49,368 nt of DNA from assembly GCA_002170535.1 (NCBI GenBank), contig NHDW01000003.1:33780-83147 (forward strand), written 5' to 3'. The stretch's first letter is position 1; every line of letters begins with the position of its first letter. Shown in pieces: positions 39,078 through 48,150 of the stretch. Both the position numbers and the translations under genes were made by a program. A model generated the notes under the pieces. That model had not been told where the DNA came from and made no database searches. It was given only the letters and a program-made list of their open reading frames with translations. The DNA comes from Methylococcaceae bacterium TMED69 (GTDB lineage Bacteria > Pseudomonadota > Gammaproteobacteria > Ga0077536).

Positions 39078-39872
39078 ATGAAAAATATTTTTCAAAATAC
39101 CTTGAACCAATTTAAAGGTTCACTTTTAATTGCACTTTTCGGTGCCGTCTTTTTTGCGAATACTTCATTTGCGGGTGGCCACGAAGAAAGCGAATCATCT
39201 CCTCACGAGTGGAGTGCCAATATGGCTATTCTGAGTGAGTATTCGTTTCGGGGTATAACTCAAAGTAACGAAGATCCAGCGATTCAGGTTGGAATTGATT
39301 ATGCACACGAAACAGGTTTTTATGTTGGATTCTGGGCTTCAAGTGTCGAATTTAACGATGGACCAAACGCTACTCAGCTCGAAACAAACTTCTACACCGG
39401 ATATGGTGGTTCTGTTGGAAGTTTAGATTACGACTTAGGGTTTCTTTATTACTACTATCCTGAAGAAAGTGCTGATGAACCTGGCTCAGGTTTAGGAGAA
39501 CAGGACCTATGGGAAGTCTATGGATCTCTTGGCACCGCATTTGATACGGCTGGCGAACCTTCAGTCACTGTGGGATTCGCTTATTCCCCTGATTATTATG
39601 GTTCTGACGGGGATAGTATCTATATATATGGTGACTTCGGTTTCTCCCTCGGTCCAATTTCCCCTTACGCTACAGTTGCTTATCTCGACGTTGAAGGTGA
39701 CAAGACCACTCCTGCGGGGTACGACTATGTCCATTATGTAATTGGTGCTAGCACTGATATTGGTCAATTTACCCTAGATCTTTACTGGTCTGACAAGCAA
39801 GAAGGAACCGACCACGGCGGTTCGGGTAGTGGTCATGACGGAGTAATTTTTGGTATATCCAGTAGCTGGTAA
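39078..39872 (+). CDS. TorF-family putative outer-membrane porin
   Basis: A 264-aa barrel. The signal peptide is residues 1-33 (LLIALFGAVFFANTSFAGG). The mature start EWSANMAILSEYSFRGITQSNEDPAIQVGIDYAHETGFYVGFWASSV is the diagnostic Gcw_chp/TorF pattern. Aspartate- and glycine-rich turns alternate with short strands to the end (GVIFGISSSW). The family is found beside glnK-amtB in many proteobacteria and is believed to let small nitrogen compounds cross the outer membrane; that role is not firmly proven. The upstream sigma-54 promoter, NtrC-like boxes and complex leader fit that idea. AAGGGG precedes the ATG by 8 nt. It is monocistronic with a strong terminator. Confidence 0.87.
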   Translation: MKNIFQNTLNQFKGSLLIALFGAVFFANTSFAGGHEESESSPHEWSANMAILSEYSFRGITQSNEDPAIQVGIDYAHETGFYVGFWASSVEFNDGPNATQLETNFYTGYGGSVGSLDYDLGFLYYYYPEESADEPGSGLGEQDLWEVYGSLGTAFDTAGEPSVTVGFAYSPDYYGSDGDSIYIYGDFGFSLGPISPYATVAYLDVEGDKTTPAGYDYVHYVIGASTDIGQFTLDLYWSDKQEGTDHGGSGSGHDGVIFGISSSW

Positions 39873-39900
39873 GCTCTGGTAGGCTAAATAATTTCTTAAA

Positions 39901-39936
39901 AACCTCGATTCGCTTTCTTGGGAATCGGGGTTTTTT
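39901..39936 (+). terminator. Intrinsic terminator after the porin gene
   Basis: AACCTCGATTC (39901-39911) pairs with GAATCGGGGTT (39922-39932) through 11 bp with one T-G wobble, followed by a T6 run. This is the clearest intrinsic terminator in the window. Confidence 0.88.
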
Positions 39937-40019
39937 ATTGCCTTAAATTTAGTTTACAATCGTATCCAATATGTAAATTACATTTGAATCACAACAAGAA
40001 CCTTAGGAACCTTTTACTA

Positions 40020-41621
40020 ATGACAGAACAACCATCTAATAATTTTGACGCAATAGTAGTGGGAGCCGGGTTTGCCGGATTATACATGACCCACAAATTC
40101 AAAAAACAGGGACTGAAGGTCAAGACTTTTGAAGCAGGCAAAGATGTAGGTGGCACCTGGTACTGGAATCGTTATCCCGGAGCAAGATGCGATGTAGAAA
40201 GCTGGGAATATTCCTTTGGTTTTTCAACAGAACTTGAACAAGAGTGGACCTGGTCAGAACGTTACTCCGCACAACCTGAAATTTTAAATTATCTGAAACA
40301 TGTTTCTGAAAAATTCGAGCTCAGGGAACATATTTCTTTCAATACGAAGGTTACCTCCGGCAAATTCAATGAAAAAACAACAAAATGGGAGATAGCGACC
40401 GATTCTAAAAATATATACACAGCAAAATATTTCGTAATGGCAACTGGGTGTTTGTCGTCTACAAATATTCCAAAATTCGATGGCTTAGACAATTTCACAG
40501 GGCAAACGTTTCACACAGGAAATTGGCCTCATGAACCAGTATCTTTTAAAGATAAAGTAGTTGGAGTAATAGGCACGGGCTCATCTTCCATCCAAGCCAC
40601 ACCTATTATTGCTCAAGAAGCTAAACACCTCTATGTTTTTCAAAGAACTCCAAATTGGTCAATACCCGCGAATAATGAACCATTAACCAAAGCAAAGTCG
40701 GATGAGATTAAATCTAAGTACCAAGAACTAAGAAAATTTCAACTAAAATTACCACTTGCCGCTCAAAAAGCTCCAAATAGACAATCTGCGTTTGATGTGA
40801 ATGATCAAACCCGCTTGGAGACTTACGAAAAATTTTGGGAAATCGGGGGACTATCTTTTTTAGGCGCTTTTAGGGACATTCCAACTAACCCAGATGCTAA
40901 CGCCACTGCGAAAGAATTTATTATTAATAAGCTAAAAAAAGTAATAAAAAATGAGAGACTCCTAGAAAAACTCGTTCCAGACCATCACGTTGGCTGTAAA
41001 AGACCCTGTTCAGATACTGGTTACTATGAAACTTTTAATAGAGCGAATGTGGAATTAATCGACTCCAGAGACGAGCAAATTAACTCATTTACATCAACGG
41101 GCATAGCCACTACTGCTAAAGAATATCAATTGGACGCGGTAGTCTTCGCGACCGGCTTTGATGCAATGACAGGCTCACTAGACAAGGTAAATATTGTTGG
41201 CAAAAACGGTTTAAAATTAAAGGATAAATGGGAAGAAGGACCAAAAACTTATCTAGGGGTAGGCACAGCGGGTTTCCCTAACTTTTTTATAATAACGGGT
41301 CCTGGCAGCCCATCTGTTTTAGCAAACATGGTGGTTGGAATAGAGCATCACGTAAATTGGATCGGAGATTGTGTAGAACATATCGAAAGAAATGGGTTCA
41401 AAAATATTGAGGTACTTAAAGACGCAGAAGAAGATTGGGTAGCTCACGTAAACGAAGTAGCAAACAGGACTCTTTACACCACTTGTAATAATTGGTACCT
41501 AGGTTCTAATATTCCTGGCAAGCCAAGAGTTTTTATGCCCTACATAGGTGGTTTCCCCAAATATGCTGAAAAAGTCAAAGCAATTGTGGAATCAGGTTAT
41601 AAAGGATTTGCTTTTTCCTAA
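40020..41621 (+). CDS. Flavin-dependent (Baeyer-Villiger type) monooxygenase
   Basis: A 533-aa class B flavoprotein. The ATG at 40020 gives MTEQPSNNFDAIVVGAGFAGLYMTHKF; the frame is open further upstream to 39918 but that region is leader after the terminator. GGTWYWNRYPGARCDVES, FTGQTFHTGNWP (the FxGxxxHxxxWP fingerprint) and GVIGTGSSSIQATPIIA for NADPH are all intact. It resembles the 7290 protein in its motifs. It begins a forward cluster: BVMO, LLM monooxygenase (42 nt on) and GST (11 nt on). It would make esters or lactones from ketones. Substrate unknown. Confidence 0.9.
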   Translation: MTEQPSNNFDAIVVGAGFAGLYMTHKFKKQGLKVKTFEAGKDVGGTWYWNRYPGARCDVESWEYSFGFSTELEQEWTWSERYSAQPEILNYLKHVSEKFELREHISFNTKVTSGKFNEKTTKWEIATDSKNIYTAKYFVMATGCLSSTNIPKFDGLDNFTGQTFHTGNWPHEPVSFKDKVVGVIGTGSSSIQATPIIAQEAKHLYVFQRTPNWSIPANNEPLTKAKSDEIKSKYQELRKFQLKLPLAAQKAPNRQSAFDVNDQTRLETYEKFWEIGGLSFLGAFRDIPTNPDANATAKEFIINKLKKVIKNERLLEKLVPDHHVGCKRPCSDTGYYETFNRANVELIDSRDEQINSFTSTGIATTAKEYQLDAVVFATGFDAMTGSLDKVNIVGKNGLKLKDKWEEGPKTYLGVGTAGFPNFFIITGPGSPSVLANMVVGIEHHVNWIGDCVEHIERNGFKNIEVLKDAEEDWVAHVNEVANRTLYTTCNNWYLGSNIPGKPRVFMPYIGGFPKYAEKVKAIVESGYKGFAFS

Positions 41622-41663
41622 ATTTTTGTTTTAATAAAAACTTAATTTATTGGGGAGAGTGAA

Positions 41664-42704
41664 ATGAATTTAAGATTTGGTGTCCTTTGGCCTTTTAGAA
41701 ACCCTGCTTTTAATAAAGTTCCCTGGGAACAACTTTATCGTTCGCATTTAGATTTAATATCTGCTTCAGAGGGGTTGGGATATGATGATGCTTGGCTCAC
41801 AGAGCATCATTTCGTTGACGATGGATATTCCCCTTCACTGTTAGCTATTGCGGCTGCTTTGTCTCAGAGAACTACAAACATACGTATCGGCACCTTTTTG
41901 GTACTTGCTCCTCTTCACAATCCAATTCGATTAGCAGAAGACACAGCCACGGTAGACCTAATGTCAAACGGACGGTTTGACCTCGGTGTTGGCCTAGGAT
42001 ACCGACGAAAAGAATTCTCTGATCAAGGGATTTCGCACACTGAAAGAGGTAGCAGATTACAAGAAGGAATGGCAATAGTGCAGAAGCTATTATCTGGTGA
42101 ATCAGTCACCCACGAAGGAAAATATTATTATCTTAATGACATTAAAATATCTCCACCTGCACTTCAAAAACCCCATCCACCAATTTGGTTGGGAGCTATT
42201 GCTCCTAAAGCAATCGAAAGAGCAGCAAAGATGGGTTTTCATTTTCAAAGCGTCGGTCCCGCCGAACTAAATACAGCATACGACGGTGCCCTAGTCGCAG
42301 CAGGAAGAGATCCTCAAGAATATAATATTGCGGCGCAAAGGGCGGTATATGTCGCCAAAAGCCGGTCTCAAGCGTGGGAAGAATGCGCGCGAAGTTTACA
42401 CTACTTGACCGAGTGCTATGCAAAATGGTTTGCAGAAGCAAACGACCAAGAGGGCGATGACCAGGCATTAAAAGGACTTCCCACCGTTGATGAAATGATA
42501 AAAGCACAATCCTTCAACTTTTTCGGAGAAGACGCCATAGTTGGAACTCCTGATGACGCGAAGCAAATGATTTCAGACTATGTTAGTAGAGGAAGGTTCA
42601 CTCATATGGTACTGCAAATGGCGTTACCAGGCCTTGCACCACATCTTATTCACAAAAGCATGGATATTTTTGCTAAAAACGTGCTACCAGCATTCAAAAA
42701 ATAA
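41664..42704 (+). CDS. LLM-class (luciferase-like) flavin monooxygenase
   Basis: A 346-aa TIM-barrel flavoprotein: GYDDAWLTEHHF, TTNIRIGTFLVLAPLHNPIRLAEDTATVDLMSNGRFDLGVGLGYR and HPPIWLGAIAPKAIERAAKMGF are classical bacterial luciferase-like segments. The GVGLGYRxxEF block is found in many two-component flavin monooxygenases. It needs reduced FMN supplied by a reductase; none is adjacent, though the nitroreductase at 10.7 kb is one possible supplier (weak inference). A strong GGGGAG lies 8 nt before the ATG. It lies in a cluster with a BVMO and a GST. Confidence 0.88.
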   Translation: MNLRFGVLWPFRNPAFNKVPWEQLYRSHLDLISASEGLGYDDAWLTEHHFVDDGYSPSLLAIAAALSQRTTNIRIGTFLVLAPLHNPIRLAEDTATVDLMSNGRFDLGVGLGYRRKEFSDQGISHTERGSRLQEGMAIVQKLLSGESVTHEGKYYYLNDIKISPPALQKPHPPIWLGAIAPKAIERAAKMGFHFQSVGPAELNTAYDGALVAAGRDPQEYNIAAQRAVYVAKSRSQAWEECARSLHYLTECYAKWFAEANDQEGDDQALKGLPTVDEMIKAQSFNFFGEDAIVGTPDDAKQMISDYVSRGRFTHMVLQMALPGLAPHLIHKSMDIFAKNVLPAFKK

Positions 42705-42715
42705 TAGGAGGAAGA

Positions 42716-43372
42716 ATGAAACTTTATAATTCACTAGGGCCTAATCCCAGAAAAGTAAGAATGTTTTTAAAAGAAAAAGGGTTAGACATAGAATTTATTG
42801 AATATGATATGTTACTTGGAGCGGAAAATCGTCAGAAAGACTATCTCGATAAAAATCCAGGTGGTCAAATCCCTGCACTCGAGCTAGATGATGGTACGGT
42901 AATAGGGGAAACAGTCGTAATTTGTGAGTATCTTGAAGAGCATTATCCAGAACCGGCTCTAATAGGAAATACACCTCAAGAAAGAGCAGACCATCGGCAA
43001 TGGCAACGCAGAATAGAGCTGAATATCACAGAACATCTCTATAATGCTTTCAGATACAGTGTCGGTATAGATATATTCAAAGAAAGAATGACAGTAATCC
43101 CAGAGGCTGTAGAAGGGCTATCAACAATAGTACAAACAAAATTGAAATGGCTTGATACTCAAATGGAAGGCAAAGATTACATAACCGGAAAAGATATGAA
43201 ATTGGTGGATATAATTTTATATTGCGCACTGGATTTTGGTGCAGGTGTAAATCAGGCTATTCCAGCAGAGCTCAACAATATCAACACATGGTTTGAAAAA
43301 ATGCATGGTCGGGAAAGCGCCAAAAGCACTTACCACTCTGATAGTGAAAAAACAAAAATGAGAGGGATCTGA
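42716..43372 (+). CDS. Glutathione S-transferase family protein
   Basis: A 218-aa GST. The N-terminal thioredoxin-like domain begins MKLYNSLGPNPRKVRMFLKEKGLDIEFIEYDM, with Ser6 as the likely catalytic residue, and contains NPGGQIPALELDDGTVIGETVVICEYLEEHYP, the glutathione-binding cis-Pro and E-T/S. The C-terminal helical domain begins near 90. AGGAGG precedes the ATG by 6 nt. It follows the LLM gene by 11 nt, so it is in the same operon and may open epoxides or dehalogenate products (inference). Bacterial GSTs in monooxygenase operons often do this. Confidence 0.88.
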   Translation: MKLYNSLGPNPRKVRMFLKEKGLDIEFIEYDMLLGAENRQKDYLDKNPGGQIPALELDDGTVIGETVVICEYLEEHYPEPALIGNTPQERADHRQWQRRIELNITEHLYNAFRYSVGIDIFKERMTVIPEAVEGLSTIVQTKLKWLDTQMEGKDYITGKDMKLVDIILYCALDFGAGVNQAIPAELNNINTWFEKMHGRESAKSTYHSDSEKTKMRGI

Positions 43373-43388
43373 CCTCAATTAAGAGATA

Positions 43389-43406
43389 ATTTGAACCTAT
43401 TCAAAT
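43389..43406. terminator. Weak bidirectional hairpin
   Basis: ATTTGAA and TTCAAAT form a perfect 7-bp stem with a CCTA loop in the 38-bp gap between the convergent GST and CaiB genes. It is AT-rich and has no long T-tract, so it is a weak terminator candidate for both strands. Confidence 0.3.
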
Positions 43407-43410
43407 CATG

Positions 43411-44577
43411 TTAGCCTATAGCTTGTTTATCTTTTAAATTTGAAATTTCATCTGAAGAAAACCCCCATTCTTTTAAAACTTGATCGGTGTTCTCCCCGAT
43501 TTCTGAAGGCGGACTTTGAATTGTAGACGGTGTCCTACTAAATCTTGGCGAAGGAGATGGTTGAACAACTCCTTCAATTTCAGTAAAGGTCTGCCTTTGT
43601 TTATTATGAGGATGCTCTGGCGCTTCTCGGAGATTCAATACGGGAGCATAACAAACGTCTGTACCTTCTAACAATTCACACCATTCGTCTCTAGTTTTTT
43701 GTTTAAAGATTTCTATTAATTCTTTTTTATTTGCTGACCAAGATTCTTTGTTTTTATGAGCCAAATTTCCTTGATCTTCATAGCCAATTAACTCTTTTAG
43801 AATTTCATAAAATTTGTGCTCAATTGATGCTATAGAAATGTACTTTTTATCTTTAGTCTCATAAGTATTATAAAAATGCGCGCCCCCATCCAATATATTG
43901 TTTTGACGCAAATCGCTCCACATTCCTGCAGAATATAACCCGTAAAGTGCAGCCATTAGAGTAGCAGTCCCATCAGTCATGGCAGCATCTACCACCTGCC
44001 CCTGACCAGAACTTTTTGATTCTAATAAAGCCGCTAGAACCCCAACCGCGAGCAACATACCTCCACCACCAAAGTCACCAATCAAGTTTAATGGCGGTAC
44101 TGGAGGTTCACCGTCATGCCCAATACTATGACATGCTCCAACAAGCGATATATAATTTATATCATGACCTGCGGATTTCGCTAGCGACCCATATTGACCC
44201 CAGCCAGTTACTCTACCAAAAACAAGTTTTGGATTAACTTCCATGCATTTCTCAGGACCTAAACCCAATCTTTCCATTACGCCAGGCCTAAACCCTTCAA
44301 TTAATGCATCTGCACCTGCAATCAATTTAAGCACAGTTTGAATCCCCTCGGGCTTCTTCAAATCAATGGCAACGGAAGGTCTACTCCTGTCTAAAACTCT
44401 GTATTTTCGATCCAAAGCGATGCCTAAACCAGCATCAACTGTTCTGTCAATTCTTATTACTTCTGCACCCATGTCGGCCAACAACATGGCACACATAGGG
44501 TTTGGTCCAATACCAGCCATTTCAATGATTCTAAAGCCGTTTAAGGGTCCATTTTGTGTCTTTTTATTTGTGGACAT
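43411..44577 (-). CDS. AMACR/CaiB-type alpha-methylacyl-CoA racemase or CoA-transferase
   Basis: A 388-aa protein much nearer to alpha-methylacyl-CoA racemase than the CaiB at 30.5 kb. It has GHDINYISLVGA, PPLNLIGDFGGGGMLLAVGVLAALLE, GQGQVVDAAMTDGTATLMAAL and SIASIEHKFYE. The His (GHD), Asp (GDFGGG) and Glu (IEHKF) positions are those of the racemase active site of Mycobacterium tuberculosis MCR. Racemases interconvert (2R)- and (2S)-methylacyl-CoA so that beta-oxidation can pass a methyl branch, for example in steroid side chains or pristanate. Its neighbours are acyl-CoA synthetase, an SDR and an MFS transporter. It diverges from the MDR gene. Confidence 0.85.
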   Translation of the reverse strand: MSTNKKTQNGPLNGFRIIEMAGIGPNPMCAMLLADMGAEVIRIDRTVDAGLGIALDRKYRVLDRSRPSVAIDLKKPEGIQTVLKLIAGADALIEGFRPGVMERLGLGPEKCMEVNPKLVFGRVTGWGQYGSLAKSAGHDINYISLVGACHSIGHDGEPPVPPLNLIGDFGGGGMLLAVGVLAALLESKSSGQGQVVDAAMTDGTATLMAALYGLYSAGMWSDLRQNNILDGGAHFYNTYETKDKKYISIASIEHKFYEILKELIGYEDQGNLAHKNKESWSANKKELIEIFKQKTRDEWCELLEGTDVCYAPVLNLREAPEHPHNKQRQTFTEIEGVVQPSPSPRFSRTPSTIQSPPSEIGENTDQVLKEWGFSSDEISNLKDKQAIG

Positions 44578-44667
44578 AGGAATACTCTTGTTTTTTATTC
44601 TAAGTTGAATTTTATAATTATGTTTGGTTATATGTCCATTGAATAAAATCGAATTCGGAATTGTTTT

Positions 44668-45675
44668 ATGAAAGCATTGCTTGTAGAGAAATGGCAGCCC
44701 TTTGAAAATCTAAAAGTAAAAGAGCATCCGATTCCAAAACCAAAAAAACATGAATATCTGATAAAGATCAGGGCCGCTGGTTTAAGTTTTGCTACTAATT
44801 TAGTGGTCCAAGGAAAATATCAAGTCAAGCCTCCACTCCCTTTTATTCCAGGGACAGAAATCGCCGGTGAGATAGCTTCCACTGGCAATGGTCAAAAACA
44901 ATTTTTTCAAGGGCAAAGAGTCTGTGCAGTCGTTGATTATGGTGGGTTAGCAGAGTATGCATGCGCCCATGTCACAAATATTTTTCCGATACCAGATAAA
45001 CTAAGCTATGAAAAGGCCATCACTTTTACGAATACTTACGCCACTTCTTTAGCGGCTCTATCGTGGCACCATCTTCTTAATTTAAAGGAAAACCAGACCC
45101 TTTTAGTTCATGGAGCCACTGGCGGGGTTGGATCTGCCGCAGTAGAGATTGCAAAAGCGCAAGGAGTAAGGGTGATTGCGGCGGTTAGCAGCCCAAAGAA
45201 AACCGAGTCCGCTGAAGCATTTGGAGCAGACCACGTGATTTTAAACAAACCCGCATCTTTCAAAAGCAAAATCATGGCTCTAACAAACAATAAAGGTGTA
45301 GACGCTGTTTTTGACCCAATTGGGGGTGATATATTTTTAGAATCAATTCGATGTCTGAAACCCGAAGGAAGAATTGCACCGATCGGCTTCGCTAGCGGTA
45401 ATATTCCTTCCATTCCTGCTAATCTGCTGTTAATAAAAAACATCACCGTCTGCGGTCTAAACATGGGGCTTTATTTTGGTTGGGGTCCAGTCGATCGTAG
45501 GGAAGAATATAAGCCAAAGATGGATCAGTTAATGGAGCAACTTTTCGACTTATATTTGACTGGTAAAATAAACCCTCTGATTTCGAATACTTTTGAGCTT
45601 AGCGAGGCCAGTGAAGCGATGAACTTAATTTTAGGTCAAAAAACAATTGGTAGAATATCAATCAAATTTGAGTAA
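44668..45675 (+). CDS. Quinone oxidoreductase-like MDR enzyme
   Basis: A 335-aa NADPH-dependent medium-chain reductase without the Zn-binding Cys pattern: MKALLVEKW, IKIRAAGLSFATNLVVQGKYQVKPPLPFIPGTEIAGE, then LLVHGATGGVGSAAVEIAKAQGVRVIAAVSS (the Rossmann NADPH site) and GVDAVFDPIGGDIF. The family reduces enones or quinones, or acts as an acyl-CoA enoyl reductase. It is 22 nt upstream of the acyl-CoA synthetase, so the two are probably co-transcribed. It would act on a CoA-linked double bond in the same pathway (inference). Confidence 0.85.
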   Translation: MKALLVEKWQPFENLKVKEHPIPKPKKHEYLIKIRAAGLSFATNLVVQGKYQVKPPLPFIPGTEIAGEIASTGNGQKQFFQGQRVCAVVDYGGLAEYACAHVTNIFPIPDKLSYEKAITFTNTYATSLAALSWHHLLNLKENQTLLVHGATGGVGSAAVEIAKAQGVRVIAAVSSPKKTESAEAFGADHVILNKPASFKSKIMALTNNKGVDAVFDPIGGDIFLESIRCLKPEGRIAPIGFASGNIPSIPANLLLIKNITVCGLNMGLYFGWGPVDRREEYKPKMDQLMEQLFDLYLTGKINPLISNTFELSEASEAMNLILGQKTIGRISIKFE

Positions 45676-45697
45676 ATACTTTACCAAAACAGATAAA

Positions 45698-47341
45698 ATG
45701 GTACACTTTTTTAATATGGATTGGTATAAGAAAAGAACACTTGGCGATACTCTAGTAACAGCTTGTGAAAAACACGGGGAAAAAACAGCGATCATTTATA
45801 ATGATGATCAATGGAGTTATTATGAGTTTAAAAGTGAAGTTGACAAGGTGTCAAAGGCACTTTTAGCGTTAGGCATAAAAGCCGAAGATAATATTGCCAT
45901 TTGGATGACCAATAAGCCAGAATGGATATTTATCATGTATGGGGCTATCCAAATAGGCGCTTGCATAGTACCTTTAAATACCAGATACAGAACCGACGAT
46001 TTGGGATATGCCTTAAAGCAATCCAACTCGAAAATGATCTTTTTGTTAGAAGAATCTGGTCCAATTAATTATCAAGATATGCTTGTTGCTACCATGGGTA
46101 CAACGAAACATTCATCGAAACAAAGCTTTAGAAGCTCAAGCTATCCTGACCTCAAACATAGTGTGGTCATCGGTAAGAATGTAATAGATGGAGGACTTGA
46201 GTGGGACAAGTTTATTGAATTGGGTCATCTAACACCAGATGAAGACCTTAAAAAAATAGCAGCTAGTGTTGATCCAAACAAAAGAATGATGATTGCCTAC
46301 ACATCTGGAACAACAGGTGATCCCAAAGGCGTTGTTCATTCCCATATTCCAATTAGAAACGTGGCTGAAAGAGCACAAATTTTTGGCCTAACGAGTAATG
46401 ACATCCATATGAGCTATCTACCACTTTTCCATATTTACGGATTCAGTGAAATTACGATGACTTGTGTCCTCACAGGAGCCTGCCAGATTTTAATGGATAT
46501 TTTTGATGCTGAGAGTGTCCTTGATTTAGCCTCTAAAAAGAAAGCTACAATACTACATGGTTTTGAAGCTCACTGGCTAGATCTGTTAAATGCTCAAAAA
46601 AAGACCCAGAGGAAATTACAAATCCGATTCGGAACCCTACCCTCCGGAGTTGAAAGTACAATTCCTATCGCGGAAGAAGTGCAGGACGTATTTTGCCCAA
46701 CAATAAGTGGGTTTGGAATGAGCGAGACTTGGGCGTTCGTATCTGCTGGAAATTTATCTCACTCACGGGAACAACGTACCCATGCTTCCGGATACCCAAT
46801 GAACGACTATCAGTTTAGGATTGTTGATCCCGAAAATGGCAAAGATCAGCCAGAAGGAATAGCGGGTGAGCTCCTGGTAAAAGGATATGCAAACATGCAA
46901 GAATACTGGAACAAACCAGAAGCAACCGCAGCAACGATTGACGCGGATGGTTGGATACATAGCGGCGACATGGCTATGATCCGAAAAGACGGAATGCTTG
47001 TATTCATGGGTCGCTACAAGGATATGCTGAAGGTAGGAGGAGAAAACGTTTCGCCTGCAGAAATTGAAGTTTATCTTAGGAAATTTTCCGAAGTAAAAGA
47101 TGCTGCGGTAGTAGGATATCCAGATGAAAGAATGGCAGAAGTACCAGTAGCATTCATAATAACCGAAAAAGACAGTTCCATTAATTCTGAATTTATTATC
47201 AATGCGATGACTGGGAAAGTAGCTAGCTTCAAAATTCCCAGACATACAATTATAGTCGACGAATTCCCTATGACTTCAAGCGGTAAAATAAGGAAAGTAG
47301 AATTAAGAGCAGAAGCTATAAAAATTCTTAAAAATAACTAG
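45698..47341 (+). CDS. AMP-dependent acyl-CoA synthetase/ligase
   Basis: A 547-aa adenylate-forming enzyme from the ATG at 45698; ATG 45716 is possible and neither has a clear ribosome site. The P-loop-like MIAYTSGTTGDPKGVVHSH, FGMSETWAF, YWNKPEATAATIDADGWIHSGDM, GRYKDMLKVGGENVSPAEIE, and the catalytic Lys in SSGKIRKVELR are all present. The family activates acids to acyl-CoA by an acyl-adenylate. With a racemase, an enoyl-reductase-like MDR and a 3-hydroxyacyl dehydrogenase nearby, it is the entry step of the region's acid catabolism. The stop abuts the stop of the convergent SDR. Confidence 0.9.
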   Translation: MVHFFNMDWYKKRTLGDTLVTACEKHGEKTAIIYNDDQWSYYEFKSEVDKVSKALLALGIKAEDNIAIWMTNKPEWIFIMYGAIQIGACIVPLNTRYRTDDLGYALKQSNSKMIFLLEESGPINYQDMLVATMGTTKHSSKQSFRSSSYPDLKHSVVIGKNVIDGGLEWDKFIELGHLTPDEDLKKIAASVDPNKRMMIAYTSGTTGDPKGVVHSHIPIRNVAERAQIFGLTSNDIHMSYLPLFHIYGFSEITMTCVLTGACQILMDIFDAESVLDLASKKKATILHGFEAHWLDLLNAQKKTQRKLQIRFGTLPSGVESTIPIAEEVQDVFCPTISGFGMSETWAFVSAGNLSHSREQRTHASGYPMNDYQFRIVDPENGKDQPEGIAGELLVKGYANMQEYWNKPEATAATIDADGWIHSGDMAMIRKDGMLVFMGRYKDMLKVGGENVSPAEIEVYLRKFSEVKDAAVVGYPDERMAEVPVAFIITEKDSSINSEFIINAMTGKVASFKIPRHTIIVDEFPMTSSGKIRKVELRAEAIKILKNN

Positions 47342-48127
47342 TCATTTGGCCGCCAGCCTTACGCCACCATCTAACCGAATGCTTTCTCCATTTAGATAAC
47401 TATTATTAATGATGCTAATTGCAAGCTTTGCAAATTCTGCAGTTTTACCTAGCCTTCTTGGGAAAGGAATATTTTGGGCAATAGCATCCCTAACATTATC
47501 AGGCAAAGCCGCCAGCATAGGTGTGTCAAAAATTCCTGGCATGATGGTATTAATCCTGATTCCATAATCCATTAAATCTCTTGCAATAGGTAGAGTCAAA
47601 CCAACAACCCCTGCTTTTGAAGAGGCATAAGCTGCCTGACCAATTTGTCCGTCAGTTGCTGCAATGCTAGCTGTATTGATTATGACCCCGCGTTCCTCGC
47701 TATCACCAAGTGGAGGAAGTTCAAGCATTCCAGCGGCGGACAGTGAAGCACATCTAAATGTACCAATTAAATTTACATTAATTGTTTTTATAAATTGGTC
47801 GATTGGAAACGTTTTAATAATTTTATCCCTCTTCCCAACGGACGCGGTTTTTGCGGCAAAATTAATTCCAGCACAATTTATCAAAATCTGCTCTTGTCCA
47901 AAACGATCACGAGATGACTTAAATGACGATAAACAACTATCCTGATCGGTGACGTCGCAATTAATATAGTTAACATGAGTGTCTTTTGGATTATGGCTCA
48001 CACTATTTGAACTCAAATCAAAAACCGATACATTTACTTTTCGTTCTCTGAGTGCACTAACCACTGCCGCTCCTAAACCGGAAGCACCACCAGTGACTAT
48101 CGCTGTTATATTTGTATCTAATTCCAT
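47342..48127 (-). CDS. SDR, 3-hydroxyacyl-CoA dehydrogenase type II-like
   Basis: A 261-aa SDR with TGGASGLGAAVVSALRE (Gly-rich NAD site), INCAGINFAAKT for strand 4, VIINTASIAATDGQIGQAAYASSKAGVVGLTLPIARDL (Ser, Tyr-x3-Lys) and a long insertion typical of HSD17B10/type II 3-hydroxyacyl-CoA dehydrogenases, including PGIFDTPMLAALPDNVRDAIAQNIPFPRRLGKTAEFA. These oxidise 3-hydroxyacyl-CoA, including 2-methyl-branched or steroid substrates. It lies 23 nt downstream of the MFS gene in the same orientation. The assignment to the subfamily is good, the substrate unproven. Confidence 0.87.
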   Translation of the reverse strand: MELDTNITAIVTGGASGLGAAVVSALRERKVNVSVFDLSSNSVSHNPKDTHVNYINCDVTDQDSCLSSFKSSRDRFGQEQILINCAGINFAAKTASVGKRDKIIKTFPIDQFIKTINVNLIGTFRCASLSAAGMLELPPLGDSEERGVIINTASIAATDGQIGQAAYASSKAGVVGLTLPIARDLMDYGIRINTIMPGIFDTPMLAALPDNVRDAIAQNIPFPRRLGKTAEFAKLAISIINNSYLNGESIRLDGGVRLAAK

Positions 48128-48150
48128 TTCATTCTCTCCGATAATATTAT

